NCBI RefSeq assembly: GCF_001690525.1
Contig: NZ_LZGT01000005.1
Location: 1-41,329 of the forward strand
Direction: 5' to 3'
Length of the DNA stretch: 41,329 nt
Source: Gilliamella sp. App6-5
GTDB lineage: Bacteria > Pseudomonadota > Gammaproteobacteria > Enterobacterales > Orbaceae
Position numbers and translations under genes: made by a program. The stretch's first letter is position 1, and every line of letters starts with the position of its first letter. The notes beneath the pieces were generated by a model. The model did not search any database, was not told the origin of the DNA, and saw nothing but the letters and a program-made list of their open reading frames with translations. Shown here one piece after another: positions 1-8,758 of the stretch.

Positions 1-1449
1 GTCATGCATTGCATGGGCAATATAGGGGCGGTCAGGATTGCCATTCGTAAAAGCAACGGCAACTTCGGTACCCTCAATAAGGGGAAAATGAAAACCATAG
101 GTATTCCCTGAATAAGGCTTGGCAAGCCTAACCCATAAACTTTCTTCGCCTTTTTTCCAGTTTTTTAAATCAAAGTTAAACTTAATACGATAGCGCCCCT
201 GAGGGTCAATATAGCCATAGGTATCGTGATTAGGACTGGTCACTCTTGCTGGTAATGTACCGCTCACTTGTGGCCACGGTAATGGCGCAGGACGATAAGG
301 TTTAAGTACATTAAACGGTATAGCGGTAAAGTGGGTTTGGTATGATTCGGTTCGGTCACCATGACTATGGGTTGCAACAATCATAATGCCGTCTTTGATA
401 TCGTTAATTGGGCAGCCATCAATAATAAGAAGTTGCCCTGGCGCTAACTGGTAATCATTACATTTGCCATAAATAGTTAATTGTTCGGTAATATGTTGTT
501 GATGGCGGATGTGGGCATACCATTTGCCACTTTCAACAGTTTGAATATCTCCCTCTGTTTTATGATGCTCTTCATAACGATAGTCATCGCCACGGGTTGT
601 GATATCTTTTTGTTGACTATTATCGGTGATGTGAAGGTTGTTATTTGCCGTGCGGTAGTTGTAATCATTAATACGCACCTGATTGGGTTTGGTTTTGCTG
701 CTAAATTGCAAATCCCATACGCTATGACGGCGACTATCATTTAAACCACTGGGCTGCTTAATTGCAATATTACCCGCCTTTTTTAATCCTTGTTCATAAT
801 CACTCATGACCATGACATCACAGCGATGTTTTGGATGCGTTTCAAAATAAAACCAGATACCGACATCAGCTAATAATCGCTGAATAAAGGTTAAATCACT
901 TTCTTGCCACTGGGTAATGAACTCACGAGCAGGGTAAGTTTCATTTAACTCCATTCGAAAATCAATCCCGATAAAACCGTGATTACGCAACACCTCTTCA
1001 ACGACTTCAACGACGCTTCTATTTTGAAAAATAGCACTTTGATGATGGTTAGCTAGCAATGCCACTTTAGATTCAAACACCACCCGATAGTGAGCTTGGT
1101 CTTCACTCATTGAGACAAAACTAAATTCAGTAATCACCCCATAGAGTGTGCGGGGTTTATCTTCAATATCCAGTGAGCTTATTTGGGTGAGTGTAAGTGG
1201 TAAGGGGTTGGGATGAAAAGTCAGTGATGCGGTTTGGCTGAGTACTGAATCGATGGATATCTGACGATTTGTGCTGGTAAAATCAATGTAATATTGCCAA
1301 GGTTGATTTAACTGCTCTTTGCCTTCGAGTGATAAGACCGAAATTTCTGTTGTCATCTCAAGTCCATCTATCGAAAGCGAGTAACGATTCAGCGGGGTGG
1401 TTCTGGCAAGTGAATCAAGATGACTGGTTAACTGATCTATTATGCCCAT
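1..1449 (-). CDS. vgrG: VgrG, type VI secretion spike protein (3' part outside window)
   Basis: Reading the minus strand from ATG at 1449 gives 483 uninterrupted codons to the window edge. The first ~370 residues match the VgrG gp27-like region, with a stretch reading EFITQWQESDLTFIQRLL that is typical of the family. Around residue 400 the gp5-like OB segment begins (GYIDPQGRYRIKF, then ESLWVRLAKPYSGNTYG and a GTEVAV turn). The last visible residues, DRPYIAHAMHD, are the usual lead into the beta-helix needle. VgrG trimers tip the T6SS tube and carry effectors. A possible AAGGA ribosome site lies about 9 nt before the ATG. The C-terminal end, where an effector fusion or adaptor site would be, is outside the window. 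No other T6SS gene is visible, so this may be an orphan vgrG island. Confidence 0.95.
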   Translation of the reverse strand, partial: MGIIDQLTSHLDSLARTTPLNRYSLSIDGLEMTTEISVLSLEGKEQLNQPWQYYIDFTSTNRQISIDSVLSQTASLTFHPNPLPLTLTQISSLDIEDKPRTLYGVITEFSFVSMSEDQAHYRVVFESKVALLANHHQSAIFQNRSVVEVVEEVLRNHGFIGIDFRMELNETYPAREFITQWQESDLTFIQRLLADVGIWFYFETHPKHRCDVMVMSDYEQGLKKAGNIAIKQPSGLNDSRRHSVWDLQFSSKTKPNQVRINDYNYRTANNNLHITDNSQQKDITTRGDDYRYEEHHKTEGDIQTVESGKWYAHIRHQQHITEQLTIYGKCNDYQLAPGQLLIIDGCPINDIKDGIMIVATHSHGDRTESYQTHFTAIPFNVLKPYRPAPLPWPQVSGTLPARVTSPNHDTYGYIDPQGRYRIKFNFDLKNWKKGEESLWVRLAKPYSGNTYGFHFPLIEGTEVAVAFTNGNPDRPYIAHAMHD

Positions 1450-1790
1450 AGCTTAATCCTTGTTTTATATTTATAATTTTGGTTATCTAAAATAAATCAT
1501 AAGGTAATCTACACTCTTAAAATACGTATTTTTTTTGAATAGTCAAGGGTTTTTATGAACAATAAAACATTTACGAGTTACAACTTTATTTATGCTGCTT
1601 GTTGTTTTTGATGGTGTAGGTTAGTAATTCATTAATGTGTTTATTTAAGAACAGGTTGGCATAAAAATGACTTAGTATGATTTGGTGAGGATATATAATT
1701 TATTACAAACAAATTTTATTACAATAATAAAGACGTTGCGATTTTGTTTTTATTAAAGTTAATCATTTTATTACATTTAATTTAAAAGAC
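1450..1790. other. Non-coding gap upstream of vgrG
   Basis: AT-rich spacer between vgrG and the YdgH-like gene, both on the minus strand. I see no open frame of note and no clear RNA gene. It presumably holds the vgrG promoter, but no convincing -35/-10 pair could be picked by eye. Confidence 0.5.
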
Positions 1791-1827
1791 TTTCCACGTG
1801 CATAAGTCTATATGTAACACGTGGAAA
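1791..1827 (-). terminator. Hairpin downstream of the YdgH-like gene
   Basis: A perfect 10-bp inverted repeat (TTTCCACGTG at 1791-1800, CACGTGGAAA at 1818-1827) with a 17-nt loop starts 17 bp past the stop codon of the 1844-2644 gene. On the minus strand it is followed by a T-rich run (GTCTTTTAAATT). The position and tail suggest a Rho-independent terminator, although the loop is longer than usual. Confidence 0.6.
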
Positions 1828-1843
1828 ATCATGTTGTAAAGCG

Positions 1844-2644
1844 TTATTTATATAAGTTTACAAAAACAGTTTGTGCTGTGCTTGCTGAGTTGGATGATAC
1901 TTCTTTTACATAATAAAAATGCGCGCCATTAGCAATGGCATGTTTTTGTGCAGCCGCACTAATGTCGGCAGTATTGTTAAATACACCATGGAAACTAATT
2001 GTGTTGTATGGAGTCATGCGTTTAAATGCTTCGCTACTTATTTCGTAAGCTTCTTGACCGTGTATATCGGTTGTGGCGATATAACCCCTAACCGGTGCAT
2101 CTTGTTTGTATAAGGCAACTTCTATGTCTTGTGCTTGATTTTTGTTATCGGCCGATGAAATAGAATAAACATAAAATGCATAGGCATTTTTTTCAGCGGC
2201 TAATTTGCTTGCTGCTTCGGTAATTTCAGAAGTGTTATTGTAATTACCTTTAAATTTAACGACTTCAAATGGTAAATAGTAAAGGGCTTTTGAACGTTCA
2301 TAAGAAACTACACCATTATAAGTAGTTTCATCTTTCTGTACGGTTATTGGTGCGTTAGATTGATAAATATTAGCATAAACAATAGCACGATCAGAAGAAG
2401 TCCCATTGGCTGGATTTTCCATTGCAGTAATATAGTAGTATTTAGCTCCAGCTTCGTCGGCAGCGCGCGAAATATCATTAGCAGCATTATCGGCTTGTAA
2501 GTAGCTTCCAGTTACCGATATTTCTTTCAATGGCACTAAAAGACTGCTTTCTTTAGCAGTTAACGGCTGAGCAGCATAAAGATTGGCAACTGGTAAAGAT
2601 AATAATACGGCTAAAGCAATAGAGGTTTTGTTAAAACGTTTCAT
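1844..2644 (-). CDS. ydgH: YdgH-like periplasmic protein with three DUF1471 (YhcN/BhsA) domains
   Basis: 266 residues from ATG at 2644. I chose this start because AAGGG lies about 8 nt upstream and it gives a clean signal peptide (MKRFNKTS, hydrophobic core, ANLYA-AQ cleavage). A longer in-frame start at 2686 would add 14 residues in front of the signal peptide and is unlikely. The mature part has three related segments, each with a phi-x-V/F-x-G-x-Y/F-x(2)-A/T-x-(D/E)I start, a short helix and a YYY or FYV strand, ending in an (A/V)xLYK or NIYQ strand. This matches the three-domain DUF1471 layout of E. coli YdgH (about 314 aa). DUF1471 proteins are small periplasmic stress-related proteins. 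The exact role of YdgH in envelope or outer-membrane homeostasis is not defined by the sequence. Confidence 0.85.
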   Translation of the reverse strand: MKRFNKTSIALAVLLSLPVANLYAAQPLTAKESSLLVPLKEISVTGSYLQADNAANDISRAADEAGAKYYYITAMENPANGTSSDRAIVYANIYQSNAPITVQKDETTYNGVVSYERSKALYYLPFEVVKFKGNYNNTSEITEAASKLAAEKNAYAFYVYSISSADNKNQAQDIEVALYKQDAPVRGYIATTDIHGQEAYEISSEAFKRMTPYNTISFHGVFNNTADISAAAQKHAIANGAHFYYVKEVSSNSASTAQTVFVNLYK

Positions 2645-2689
2645 GATAGAACCCTTCATTTTTGAATTATTAAAATAGAAAATCACTGT

Positions 2690-2795
2690 TTAACGCTTAT
2701 TTAATTTGCAGATATATTAATGGTATTGCTTCGAGAGTATTCGAACTGGCGGATCTCCTGATGTTTTGTCCTTGTCTGCTTGTTAAAAGCGTTAA
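2690..2795 (-). ncRNA. Candidate structured RNA in the 5' leader of the YdgH-like gene
   Basis: On the minus strand, TTAACGCTT (2795-2787) pairs with AAGCGTTAA (2698-2690). Inside it, GCAGA can pair with TCTGC, and TTCGA with TCGAA as a central hairpin. The nested fold ends about 45 nt before the ATG at 2644, so it could be a regulatory leader. I do not recognise a known riboswitch class. No covariation could be tested, so this is a structural candidate only. Confidence 0.3.
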
Positions 2796-3000
2796 GACAT
2801 TATAGTTGTTTTTGCAGGAACGAATATTAAAACAACTAGCTATAGTTATATGATGTTCAGCGATAATCCACAAGATATTTTCATAAAATAGAAGATTACC
2901 TAGCACTAATTGCTTAAAATAAAATAAATTGTTAATAAAGTGTTAATGTTTGCTAATTTAGTATGTTCTCACCCATTTTAAAATGATATCCTAATATAGA
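2796..3000. other. Spacer between nudL and the ydgH leader
   Basis: AT-rich sequence downstream of nudL, probably including the ydgH promoter. A 69-codon open frame on the minus strand across 2697-2906 has no recognisable family feature, overlaps the inverted repeats and is treated as chance. Confidence 0.4.
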
Positions 3001-3612
3001 TTATTCTCGAATTGTTTCGATAAAATTCGTAAGGATTTGAGCGGTTAATCCCCAAATAATCCGATTGTGATACCGATAAAAATAGACGGGATGTTTGGAT
3101 CTTTTTTGCCAATTTGGTGAACGGTTAACTATGACATCAAAAGGGAAATCATCGGCAGGCTTATGCCCCACAAACATTGTCGCACACTGTGGTGGATTAT
3201 GTATAAACCACTCGATAGGAACGGTAAAAATCTGTTCAACTTCGTCATGGTTTAGTTGTAAATCATCCATTGAGTTGATTGTGCCTACAAATGGGTAAAT
3301 AATCATGCCTAATGTGGCAATGAATTTGGGTAATTGTCCTAAAATCGTTATTTGATTAAGGGGTATACCTAATTCTTCAACGGTCTCACGTTTAGCGGTG
3401 TATTCGGGGTTGATGTCAGTTAATTCAACTCGCCCTCCAGGAAAACAGATATCTCCTGGTTGCCATTTTAATTTTTTCGATCTAACTTGAAATAAAAGAT
3501 GCAATTGATGATCAATATCAACGATCGGTAATAACACCGCAGCTTTGTTATCAACCAATTTGGCTTTCTCTTGTTTTTTTATCTGGTTAGCTATATTTTC
3601 AATTGTCATCAT
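3001..3612 (-). CDS. nudL: Nudix hydrolase, CoA pyrophosphatase NudL type
   Basis: 203 residues. The NudL (UPF0035) motif is present around residues 40-58 (LLFQVRSKKL then GDICFPGG) and runs straight into the Nudix box GGRVEL...AKRETVEELGI, with the REx2EExG core intact. These enzymes cleave coenzyme A and its derivatives to phosphopantetheine and 3',5'-ADP using Mg or Mn held by the box glutamates. Length fits the family (E. coli NudL about 190). Start is one of two adjacent ATGs (3612 or 3609). No good Shine-Dalgarno is visible. It is transcribed away from cyaA, and the two share a ~110-bp intergenic region. The exact substrate is inferred from the family. Confidence 0.85.
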   Translation of the reverse strand: MMTIENIANQIKKQEKAKLVDNKAAVLLPIVDIDHQLHLLFQVRSKKLKWQPGDICFPGGRVELTDINPEYTAKRETVEELGIPLNQITILGQLPKFIATLGMIIYPFVGTINSMDDLQLNHDEVEQIFTVPIEWFIHNPPQCATMFVGHKPADDFPFDVIVNRSPNWQKRSKHPVYFYRYHNRIIWGLTAQILTNFIETIRE

Positions 3613-3725
3613 AATTATTTATTTTATTTCTGTTTTAAAATTTTGTTCTATTTACCTTACATTAATAACATGCTAGATTTACCAAATGCGTTAGTTTAAT
3701 GCGCGTATTTTACCTAATTGAAGCT

Positions 3726-6209
3726 ATGCAACATTATATCAATAACATAAAAAAAGAACTTGAAAATCTTGCTAATTTAAAACGTGAGCGTGCGCTTATT
3801 GGAATGCCAGATGAATTTCAACAGGTGTTTTTGCTACTTCCTGCTCTTTTTCATTATCATACTCCTGAATTACCGGGATATATGAAAGGTGACATACCTT
3901 CGGGTATTGCTTGTTATAGATTGTCTGATGTTGCAAATAAACTGCTTAAAAGCAAATTCAATTTTGTTGCAAATAAAAACGAAACGACAACTACCGCTTT
4001 TCCAGCAATATCCGCTTTATATTCGATGGGAAGTACTTGTTCTATTGGACAATCGGTTCAATCTGATCTTGATATTTGGATATGCATTGAAAACAGTTTA
4101 ACCGATAATCAAAAAGAAGCATTACAAAAAAAATGTCGTTTAATCGAAAACTGGGCCGCCAATTTGCAAGTCAAATTAACGTTATTTGTGGTCGATGCCG
4201 ATCGTTTTATTAATAAGCATCATGAATGTCTAATGGGGGAAAATTGCGGATCTGCACAGCATATTTTGTTGCTTGAAGAGTTTTACCGTTCAGCAAATTT
4301 ATTAGCAGGTAAGTTTTTACTGTGGTATGCGATACCTTACAATTTCACCGTGAATAACGTGTCTTATCCAACTTATGAAAAGTGCGTTAATGTAATGGTT
4401 GATCTTAAGTTAATCGAACGAGATCAATGGATTGATTTTGGCCCGCTAACTGGTTTATCAGCTGAAGAGTATTTTGGCGCAAGTTTATGGCAACTGTATA
4501 AAAGTATTGATTCCCCCTTTAAAGCAGTCCTTAAAACCCTGTTATTAGAAGCATATTCATGGATTTACCCACAAAATAAACCCATTGCTTATCAAATGAG
4601 AGAACTCATTCAAAACGGCGAAATACATAAAGGAATGTATCTAGATTCGTATTACATGCTGTTAGACAGAATTAGTAACTATCTCATTGAAATTAATGAT
4701 TTTCAGCGACTTGAGTTAATTCGCAATTGCTTTTATTTAAAAGTGAATGAAAAACTGTCCATTCCAATACAATCGCCGTCATGGCGTCGTACTATTTTGA
4801 GTGATTTAGTTAGAGAGTGGGGATGGAATGAGCAGCAAATTACAAAATTAGATGCCTGTCAAACTTGGAAAATAGGGCAAGTACGAGAAATACACGAGAT
4901 TTTATTGCATACCATGATGACAGGTTATCGAAATTTACTCAATTTTGGTCGTCGTAATAATTTAGATTCATTGATTAGTCCTCAAGATCTGGCGATATTG
5001 ACGCGTAAGCTCTATGCTGCTTTTGAAGTATTACCAGGCAAGATCACCACATTAAAGCTCAATATATCTAATAATTTACAAGAGGACGCATTAACATTTA
5101 TCCATGTGGCTGAAGATCGCATCAATCGGTCGGGGTGGTATGTTTACAATCAAAAACCTATGTTACAATCAATTATTGGTCATCAATATCTAGAATACAG
5201 CAAATACTTAGTAAAACTAGTAGGGTGGTGTTATTTTAATGGCTTAATAGCAAATGCTACTACGTTTTATTATCACGATGGCGAAAATCACAATAACACA
5301 AAAATTAATCAATTGATCGCAGATCTCAAAAATTACTTTCCTATTGATGTGCCAGTAGCAACCGAAGAACAGTTATATGGTCCATGCGAAATTCGTCACT
5401 TAGCCATTATTTTAAATATAGAAGACGATCCAACCGCTAATATTGAATTAGACGATGAAGTGACCAATAGTGTCTTGAATTATGGCAAATACGAACGAAG
5501 TTTGGTGGGATCGATTGATCTTTTGTATCGCAATTCATGGAATGAAATTCGCGTACTCCATTTTAGTGGCACACTATCGGTACTTGAAGCTATTAAGGCA
5601 TTATTAAATCGTATGCACAAAGATGCAGATCTGCCCAATTCAATCGAAATTTTTTGTTATAGTGAATGTTTAAACGGTGAAATCAAACAGCAAATGAAAA
5701 AGCTTATGGATGAATGTATTGATTTACGTTTAACGACGACTCAAAACAACTCAACGCAAGTCAAGCCATTAAGAATAGGAGGCTGTTCGTGGTATCTATT
5801 TTTTGAGCGATTAGGCGTTTCATGTCATCAATTTGAAAATGCGATCGATTTTTATGGTGCGGTATCAAATAACAAAGTACAAGGCAGACCGCTAAACATT
5901 TTAGACGAAACCAATGAATTACCGACAGAAATTGATAGCGTTGCCTATGCTGGGATCATTCAATTCTTTTTTGAAGATACAGATTTAGGTTTTGATCTTT
6001 ACATCCTAAATGAACATAACCAAGTCGAAATTTACCGTAACTGCAATGGATCAAAAGAGAACATGGTTAAAGATATCAATGAATTTTATGCTCTATCTGA
6101 TGATCGCTTTACATTTACGACTAGTAGCTCAGTGAATTTTAATCTACCTCAATTTTATCAAATTACTTATAATGACTGTAATGAACGCGAGATCATTCCA
6201 CTCAATTAA
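3726..6209 (+). CDS. cyaA: Class I adenylate cyclase
   Basis: 827 residues from ATG at 3726. I prefer this start over the upstream in-frame ATG at 3699 because it aligns codon for codon with the start of E. coli CyaA. The catalytic N-terminal half carries the nucleotidyltransferase motif GSTCSIGQSVQSDLDIW, with its G-S and D-x-D, followed by GENCGSAQHILLLEEFYR and EEYFGASLWQLYKSIDSP. The C-terminal half has SGWYVYNQKP, EIRHLAIILN, LLYRNSWNE and INEFYALSDDRFTF. It makes cAMP from ATP for CRP-dependent catabolite control. The protein ends soon after the conserved NFNLPQFYQI segment and so lacks the short C-terminal tail of the 848-residue E. coli enzyme. The 220 bp after it shows no strong terminator. 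Confidence 0.97.
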   Translation: MQHYINNIKKELENLANLKRERALIGMPDEFQQVFLLLPALFHYHTPELPGYMKGDIPSGIACYRLSDVANKLLKSKFNFVANKNETTTTAFPAISALYSMGSTCSIGQSVQSDLDIWICIENSLTDNQKEALQKKCRLIENWAANLQVKLTLFVVDADRFINKHHECLMGENCGSAQHILLLEEFYRSANLLAGKFLLWYAIPYNFTVNNVSYPTYEKCVNVMVDLKLIERDQWIDFGPLTGLSAEEYFGASLWQLYKSIDSPFKAVLKTLLLEAYSWIYPQNKPIAYQMRELIQNGEIHKGMYLDSYYMLLDRISNYLIEINDFQRLELIRNCFYLKVNEKLSIPIQSPSWRRTILSDLVREWGWNEQQITKLDACQTWKIGQVREIHEILLHTMMTGYRNLLNFGRRNNLDSLISPQDLAILTRKLYAAFEVLPGKITTLKLNISNNLQEDALTFIHVAEDRINRSGWYVYNQKPMLQSIIGHQYLEYSKYLVKLVGWCYFNGLIANATTFYYHDGENHNNTKINQLIADLKNYFPIDVPVATEEQLYGPCEIRHLAIILNIEDDPTANIELDDEVTNSVLNYGKYERSLVGSIDLLYRNSWNEIRVLHFSGTLSVLEAIKALLNRMHKDADLPNSIEIFCYSECLNGEIKQQMKKLMDECIDLRLTTTQNNSTQVKPLRIGGCSWYLFFERLGVSCHQFENAIDFYGAVSNNKVQGRPLNILDETNELPTEIDSVAYAGIIQFFFEDTDLGFDLYILNEHNQVEIYRNCNGSKENMVKDINEFYALSDDRFTFTTSSSVNFNLPQFYQITYNDCNEREIIPLN

Positions 6210-6337
6210 AAGAACAAAAACGATTTTATTTGAAAATAATTATGTTAAAAAGTTTCAGGAAAATGTGTGTTTTAGTATAAAAAGAGTAAAAATGTACAAT
6301 GAATAAGTAAAATAATTAAATTTCTATTAAAATAATG

Positions 6338-6365
6338 GGAACTTTTTTTTAATTTAAGAATCTAA
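6338..6365 (+). promoter_or_regulatory. Sigma-E promoter of rpoE (autoregulation)
   Basis: GGAACTT at 6338-6344 and TCTAA at 6361-6365 are separated by exactly 16 nt (counting from the end of GAACTT). This matches the sigma-E consensus GAACTT-N16-TCTRA. It lies 65 bp before the rpoE ATG, where enterobacterial rpoE also has its sigma-E dependent promoter, so it predicts positive autoregulation. Confidence 0.85.
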
Positions 6366-6429
6366 CTGTATGTCAGCGCAAATTTTGGGGTCGATTGACA
6401 GTTATTAATATAATAAGGAAAGGCCTTTA

Positions 6430-7002
6430 ATGGGGGAGCAAATAACAGACCAAGTATTAGTTGATCGCGTCCTTAACGGAGATAAAAACGCATTTAATTT
6501 GCTTGTGGTTCGTTATCAAAATAAATTGGCTCATTTGGTTTCTCGTTATGTATTAGCATCTGAAGTTCCCGATGTTGTGCAAGAGACTTTTATTAAGGCC
6601 TATCGGTCATTAAGTTTGTTTAAAGGTGAAAGTGTTTTTTACACATGGTTGTATCGAATTGCAGTAAATACCGCAAAAAATTACTTAACCTCTCAAGGAC
6701 GAAGGCCGCCATTATCAGATATTGATGCTAGTGAAGCCGAAAGTTATGAAGGTGCGGATTCATTACGGGATCTTGATAATCCCGAAAATTTAGCACTTTC
6801 AGATGAAGTAAAAAAAACTGTATTTGCAGCGATCGAAGCGCTACCTGATGATTTAAAAACCGCAATTACCTTACGCGAAATCGACGGTTTAAGTTACGAA
6901 GAAATTGCTGAAATTATGGATGTACCCGTTGGAACAGTGCGATCACGTATTTTTAGAGCACGTGATGCGATAGATGAAAAAATTAAACCATTACTCAGTT
7001 GA
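6430..7002 (+). CDS. rpoE: RNA polymerase sigma factor sigma-E (extracytoplasmic stress)
   Basis: 190 residues, almost collinear with E. coli RpoE (191). Region 2 is at about residues 10-80 (FNLLVVRYQNKL, PDVVQETFIKAYR, FYTWLYRIAVNTAKNYL). Region 4 is at about 130-185 (LREIDGLSYEEIAEIMDVPVGTVRSRIFRARDAID). It directs transcription of envelope-folding genes when outer-membrane proteins misfold. An AAGGAAAGG ribosome site sits just before the ATG. It is followed by its anti-sigma factor genes rseA and rseB, and its own -35/-10 elements lie upstream. Confidence 0.98.
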   Translation: MGEQITDQVLVDRVLNGDKNAFNLLVVRYQNKLAHLVSRYVLASEVPDVVQETFIKAYRSLSLFKGESVFYTWLYRIAVNTAKNYLTSQGRRPPLSDIDASEAESYEGADSLRDLDNPENLALSDEVKKTVFAAIEALPDDLKTAITLREIDGLSYEEIAEIMDVPVGTVRSRIFRARDAIDEKIKPLLS

Positions 7003-7052
7003 TGCCTACAAAATCATTGATAAAAAGTAGTCATAAATTTAAGGTATTTACT

Positions 7053-7613
7053 ATGCAAATAGAACGCAAAGAGCAACTTTCATTACTTATGGATGGCGAG
7101 TTTACAAACGAACATATTATCGATGAAATATCGCATGATGAAAGTTTGCAATCATACTGGCATCGTTATCATATTGTAAGAGACACAATGCGCGGTCACT
7201 TGCATAGTAGCGCATTAACTTTAGATATCACAAATCAAATCGCACAAGCGATCGCAACCGAAGATTTATACAATCAACTTGCTGATCAACCTGATATTAA
7301 CGCAACCACGCCACCAAAAGCGGAAAATCTAATTTGGATTCACGTTAAAGACTTTTTTGCTAAAGTAAGTCAAGTCGGACTTGCAGCGTGTGTAACGCTT
7401 GGCATTATTGCAGGTGTACAATATCATCAAGGTCAAACAGATAATACCAGTACAAGCCCTACACTAAATACGGTGCCAATTGGTGTGAATGTGGCTCCGG
7501 TGGGAGGGATCCATCAACAAAACGACCAGCAATTACTTGAAAAACGACAATATGACAAAATCAGATTGCTTGTGCAAGATTATGAATTGCAAAAAAGATT
7601 AAATGCTCACTAA
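7053..7613 (+). CDS. rseA: Anti-sigma-E factor RseA
   Basis: 186 residues from ATG at 7053, which has AAGGT 7 nt upstream and aligns with the E. coli start (MQ-KEQLSALMDGE). A longer open frame reaches back to 6999 but would add 18 residues with no family counterpart. The N-terminal cytoplasmic domain (KEQLSLLMDGE, WHRYHIVRDTMRG) binds sigma-E. A single membrane segment near residues 105-122 (VGLAACVTLGIIAGVQY) leads to a periplasmic tail that DegS and RseP would cut after stress. It lies 50 bp after rpoE and 6 bp before rseB in the same transcript. Confidence 0.93.
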   Translation: MQIERKEQLSLLMDGEFTNEHIIDEISHDESLQSYWHRYHIVRDTMRGHLHSSALTLDITNQIAQAIATEDLYNQLADQPDINATTPPKAENLIWIHVKDFFAKVSQVGLAACVTLGIIAGVQYHQGQTDNTSTSPTLNTVPIGVNVAPVGGIHQQNDQQLLEKRQYDKIRLLVQDYELQKRLNAH

Positions 7614-7619
7614 TTCGAA

Positions 7620-8603
7620 ATGAAATTACCCAATTATTTCGTTGAACATTTTATAAAACAGAGTCAAAATATTATATTTACTCTGTTTTTTGCGTTTTTT
7701 TCAGTATCCATTTATGCTAACGATACTGAGGATGCCTTAGCGTTATTAAACAAAATGCATCATGCAGTACAAACACAAGATTATCGAATTTATTTCTTGT
7801 CGCAAGATAAAAATCAGTATGCAACTACATTCGAATATTACCATTTAGGTGCTACTACAAAGGAAGATATTAACGCCTATTTGCGCTATCTTGAAGGTTC
7901 TGATAAAGAGATTATCTTGCATAATGGCGTAACTAGTTACTTTCAACCTGATAGTCCTGCATTTTCCATCACTAGTTCGCGCATTGTCGAGGCTTTTCCT
8001 GATGTTATTTATAATAATTTTAACGAACTTAAAAAGATTTATGACTTTATTGCATTAGGCAAAGCAAGAACCGCTAATCGCAGCGCGCAATTGGTCAAAA
8101 TCATCGCCAAAGAACAGGATCGCTATAGCTACGTGATTTGGATTGATGATGACACCTATTTACCGATCAGGATCGACTTATTAGATCAAAATAGCGATAT
8201 TATTAACCAGATAAAAGTGCTTAATCTTGATAAAAATTTTGACAAAAAAGGTCTGGTGAACAACATCAATAGCCGAGCGTACCCGATTTTATTATCGATC
8301 GAAAAACAAAATAATGCGCTCGACCAATGGCGACTAGCTTGGTTGCCTAAAGGATTTAAAGAAATCGCCGCCTATAATTTAAATTTTTACAGTTCAGACA
8401 TTGCGACTAAACTATTTTCAGATGGTGTATTTTCGTTTACGATTAACATCTCATCTGAACAAGCTAAGCAATCTTACCAAATTATTCAACAAGGTGGGCG
8501 GACTATTTATTCAACTAACGTGGGACATAAAAATATTATTGTTATTGGTAATTTACCGCTAACGACCATTGAGCGTATTGCGCAAAATATTATCCAGAAA
8601 TAA
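7620..8603 (+). CDS. rseB: Periplasmic sigma-E regulator RseB (MucB family)
   Basis: 327 residues. A long signal peptide ends near residue 33 (FFAFFSVSIYA-ND), then EDALALLNKMHHAVQTQDYRIYFL matches the lipoprotein-like N-terminal fold of RseB/MucB. The C-terminal part includes WRLAWLPKGFKEI and LFSDGVFSFTINI, typical of the RseA-binding domain. RseB binds the periplasmic part of RseA and shields it from DegS until lipopolysaccharide or other envelope signals displace it. In E. coli rseC follows; here the next gene, after 155 bp without a recognisable frame, is lepA. Confidence 0.92.
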   Translation: MKLPNYFVEHFIKQSQNIIFTLFFAFFSVSIYANDTEDALALLNKMHHAVQTQDYRIYFLSQDKNQYATTFEYYHLGATTKEDINAYLRYLEGSDKEIILHNGVTSYFQPDSPAFSITSSRIVEAFPDVIYNNFNELKKIYDFIALGKARTANRSAQLVKIIAKEQDRYSYVIWIDDDTYLPIRIDLLDQNSDIINQIKVLNLDKNFDKKGLVNNINSRAYPILLSIEKQNNALDQWRLAWLPKGFKEIAAYNLNFYSSDIATKLFSDGVFSFTINISSEQAKQSYQIIQQGGRTIYSTNVGHKNIIVIGNLPLTTIERIAQNIIQK

Positions 8604-8758
8604 GTGCAAACTTCTCGATAACGCTATGCTTAGCAGTGATAAATGTGTAAAATGTTCCTCTTTCTGACTATGTAATTATTAGCAATATTGGTAATAACCA
8701 AAAAACGCTTTAGATAGTTAACCGTTAATAACCAAGATACTAATTATAATTTATTAAT

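Noticed and set aside
477-744. Two 87-codon frames inside vgrG
   Set aside because: Both lie within the continuous VgrG reading frame and have no independent support.
2725-2760. Partial tRNA (TTCGAA loop)
   Set aside because: The flanking bases do not form a T stem and no acceptor or anticodon arm can be drawn.
2697-2906. 69-codon minus-strand open frame
   Set aside because: No ribosome site or family features, and it overlaps the inverted repeats of the ydgH leader.
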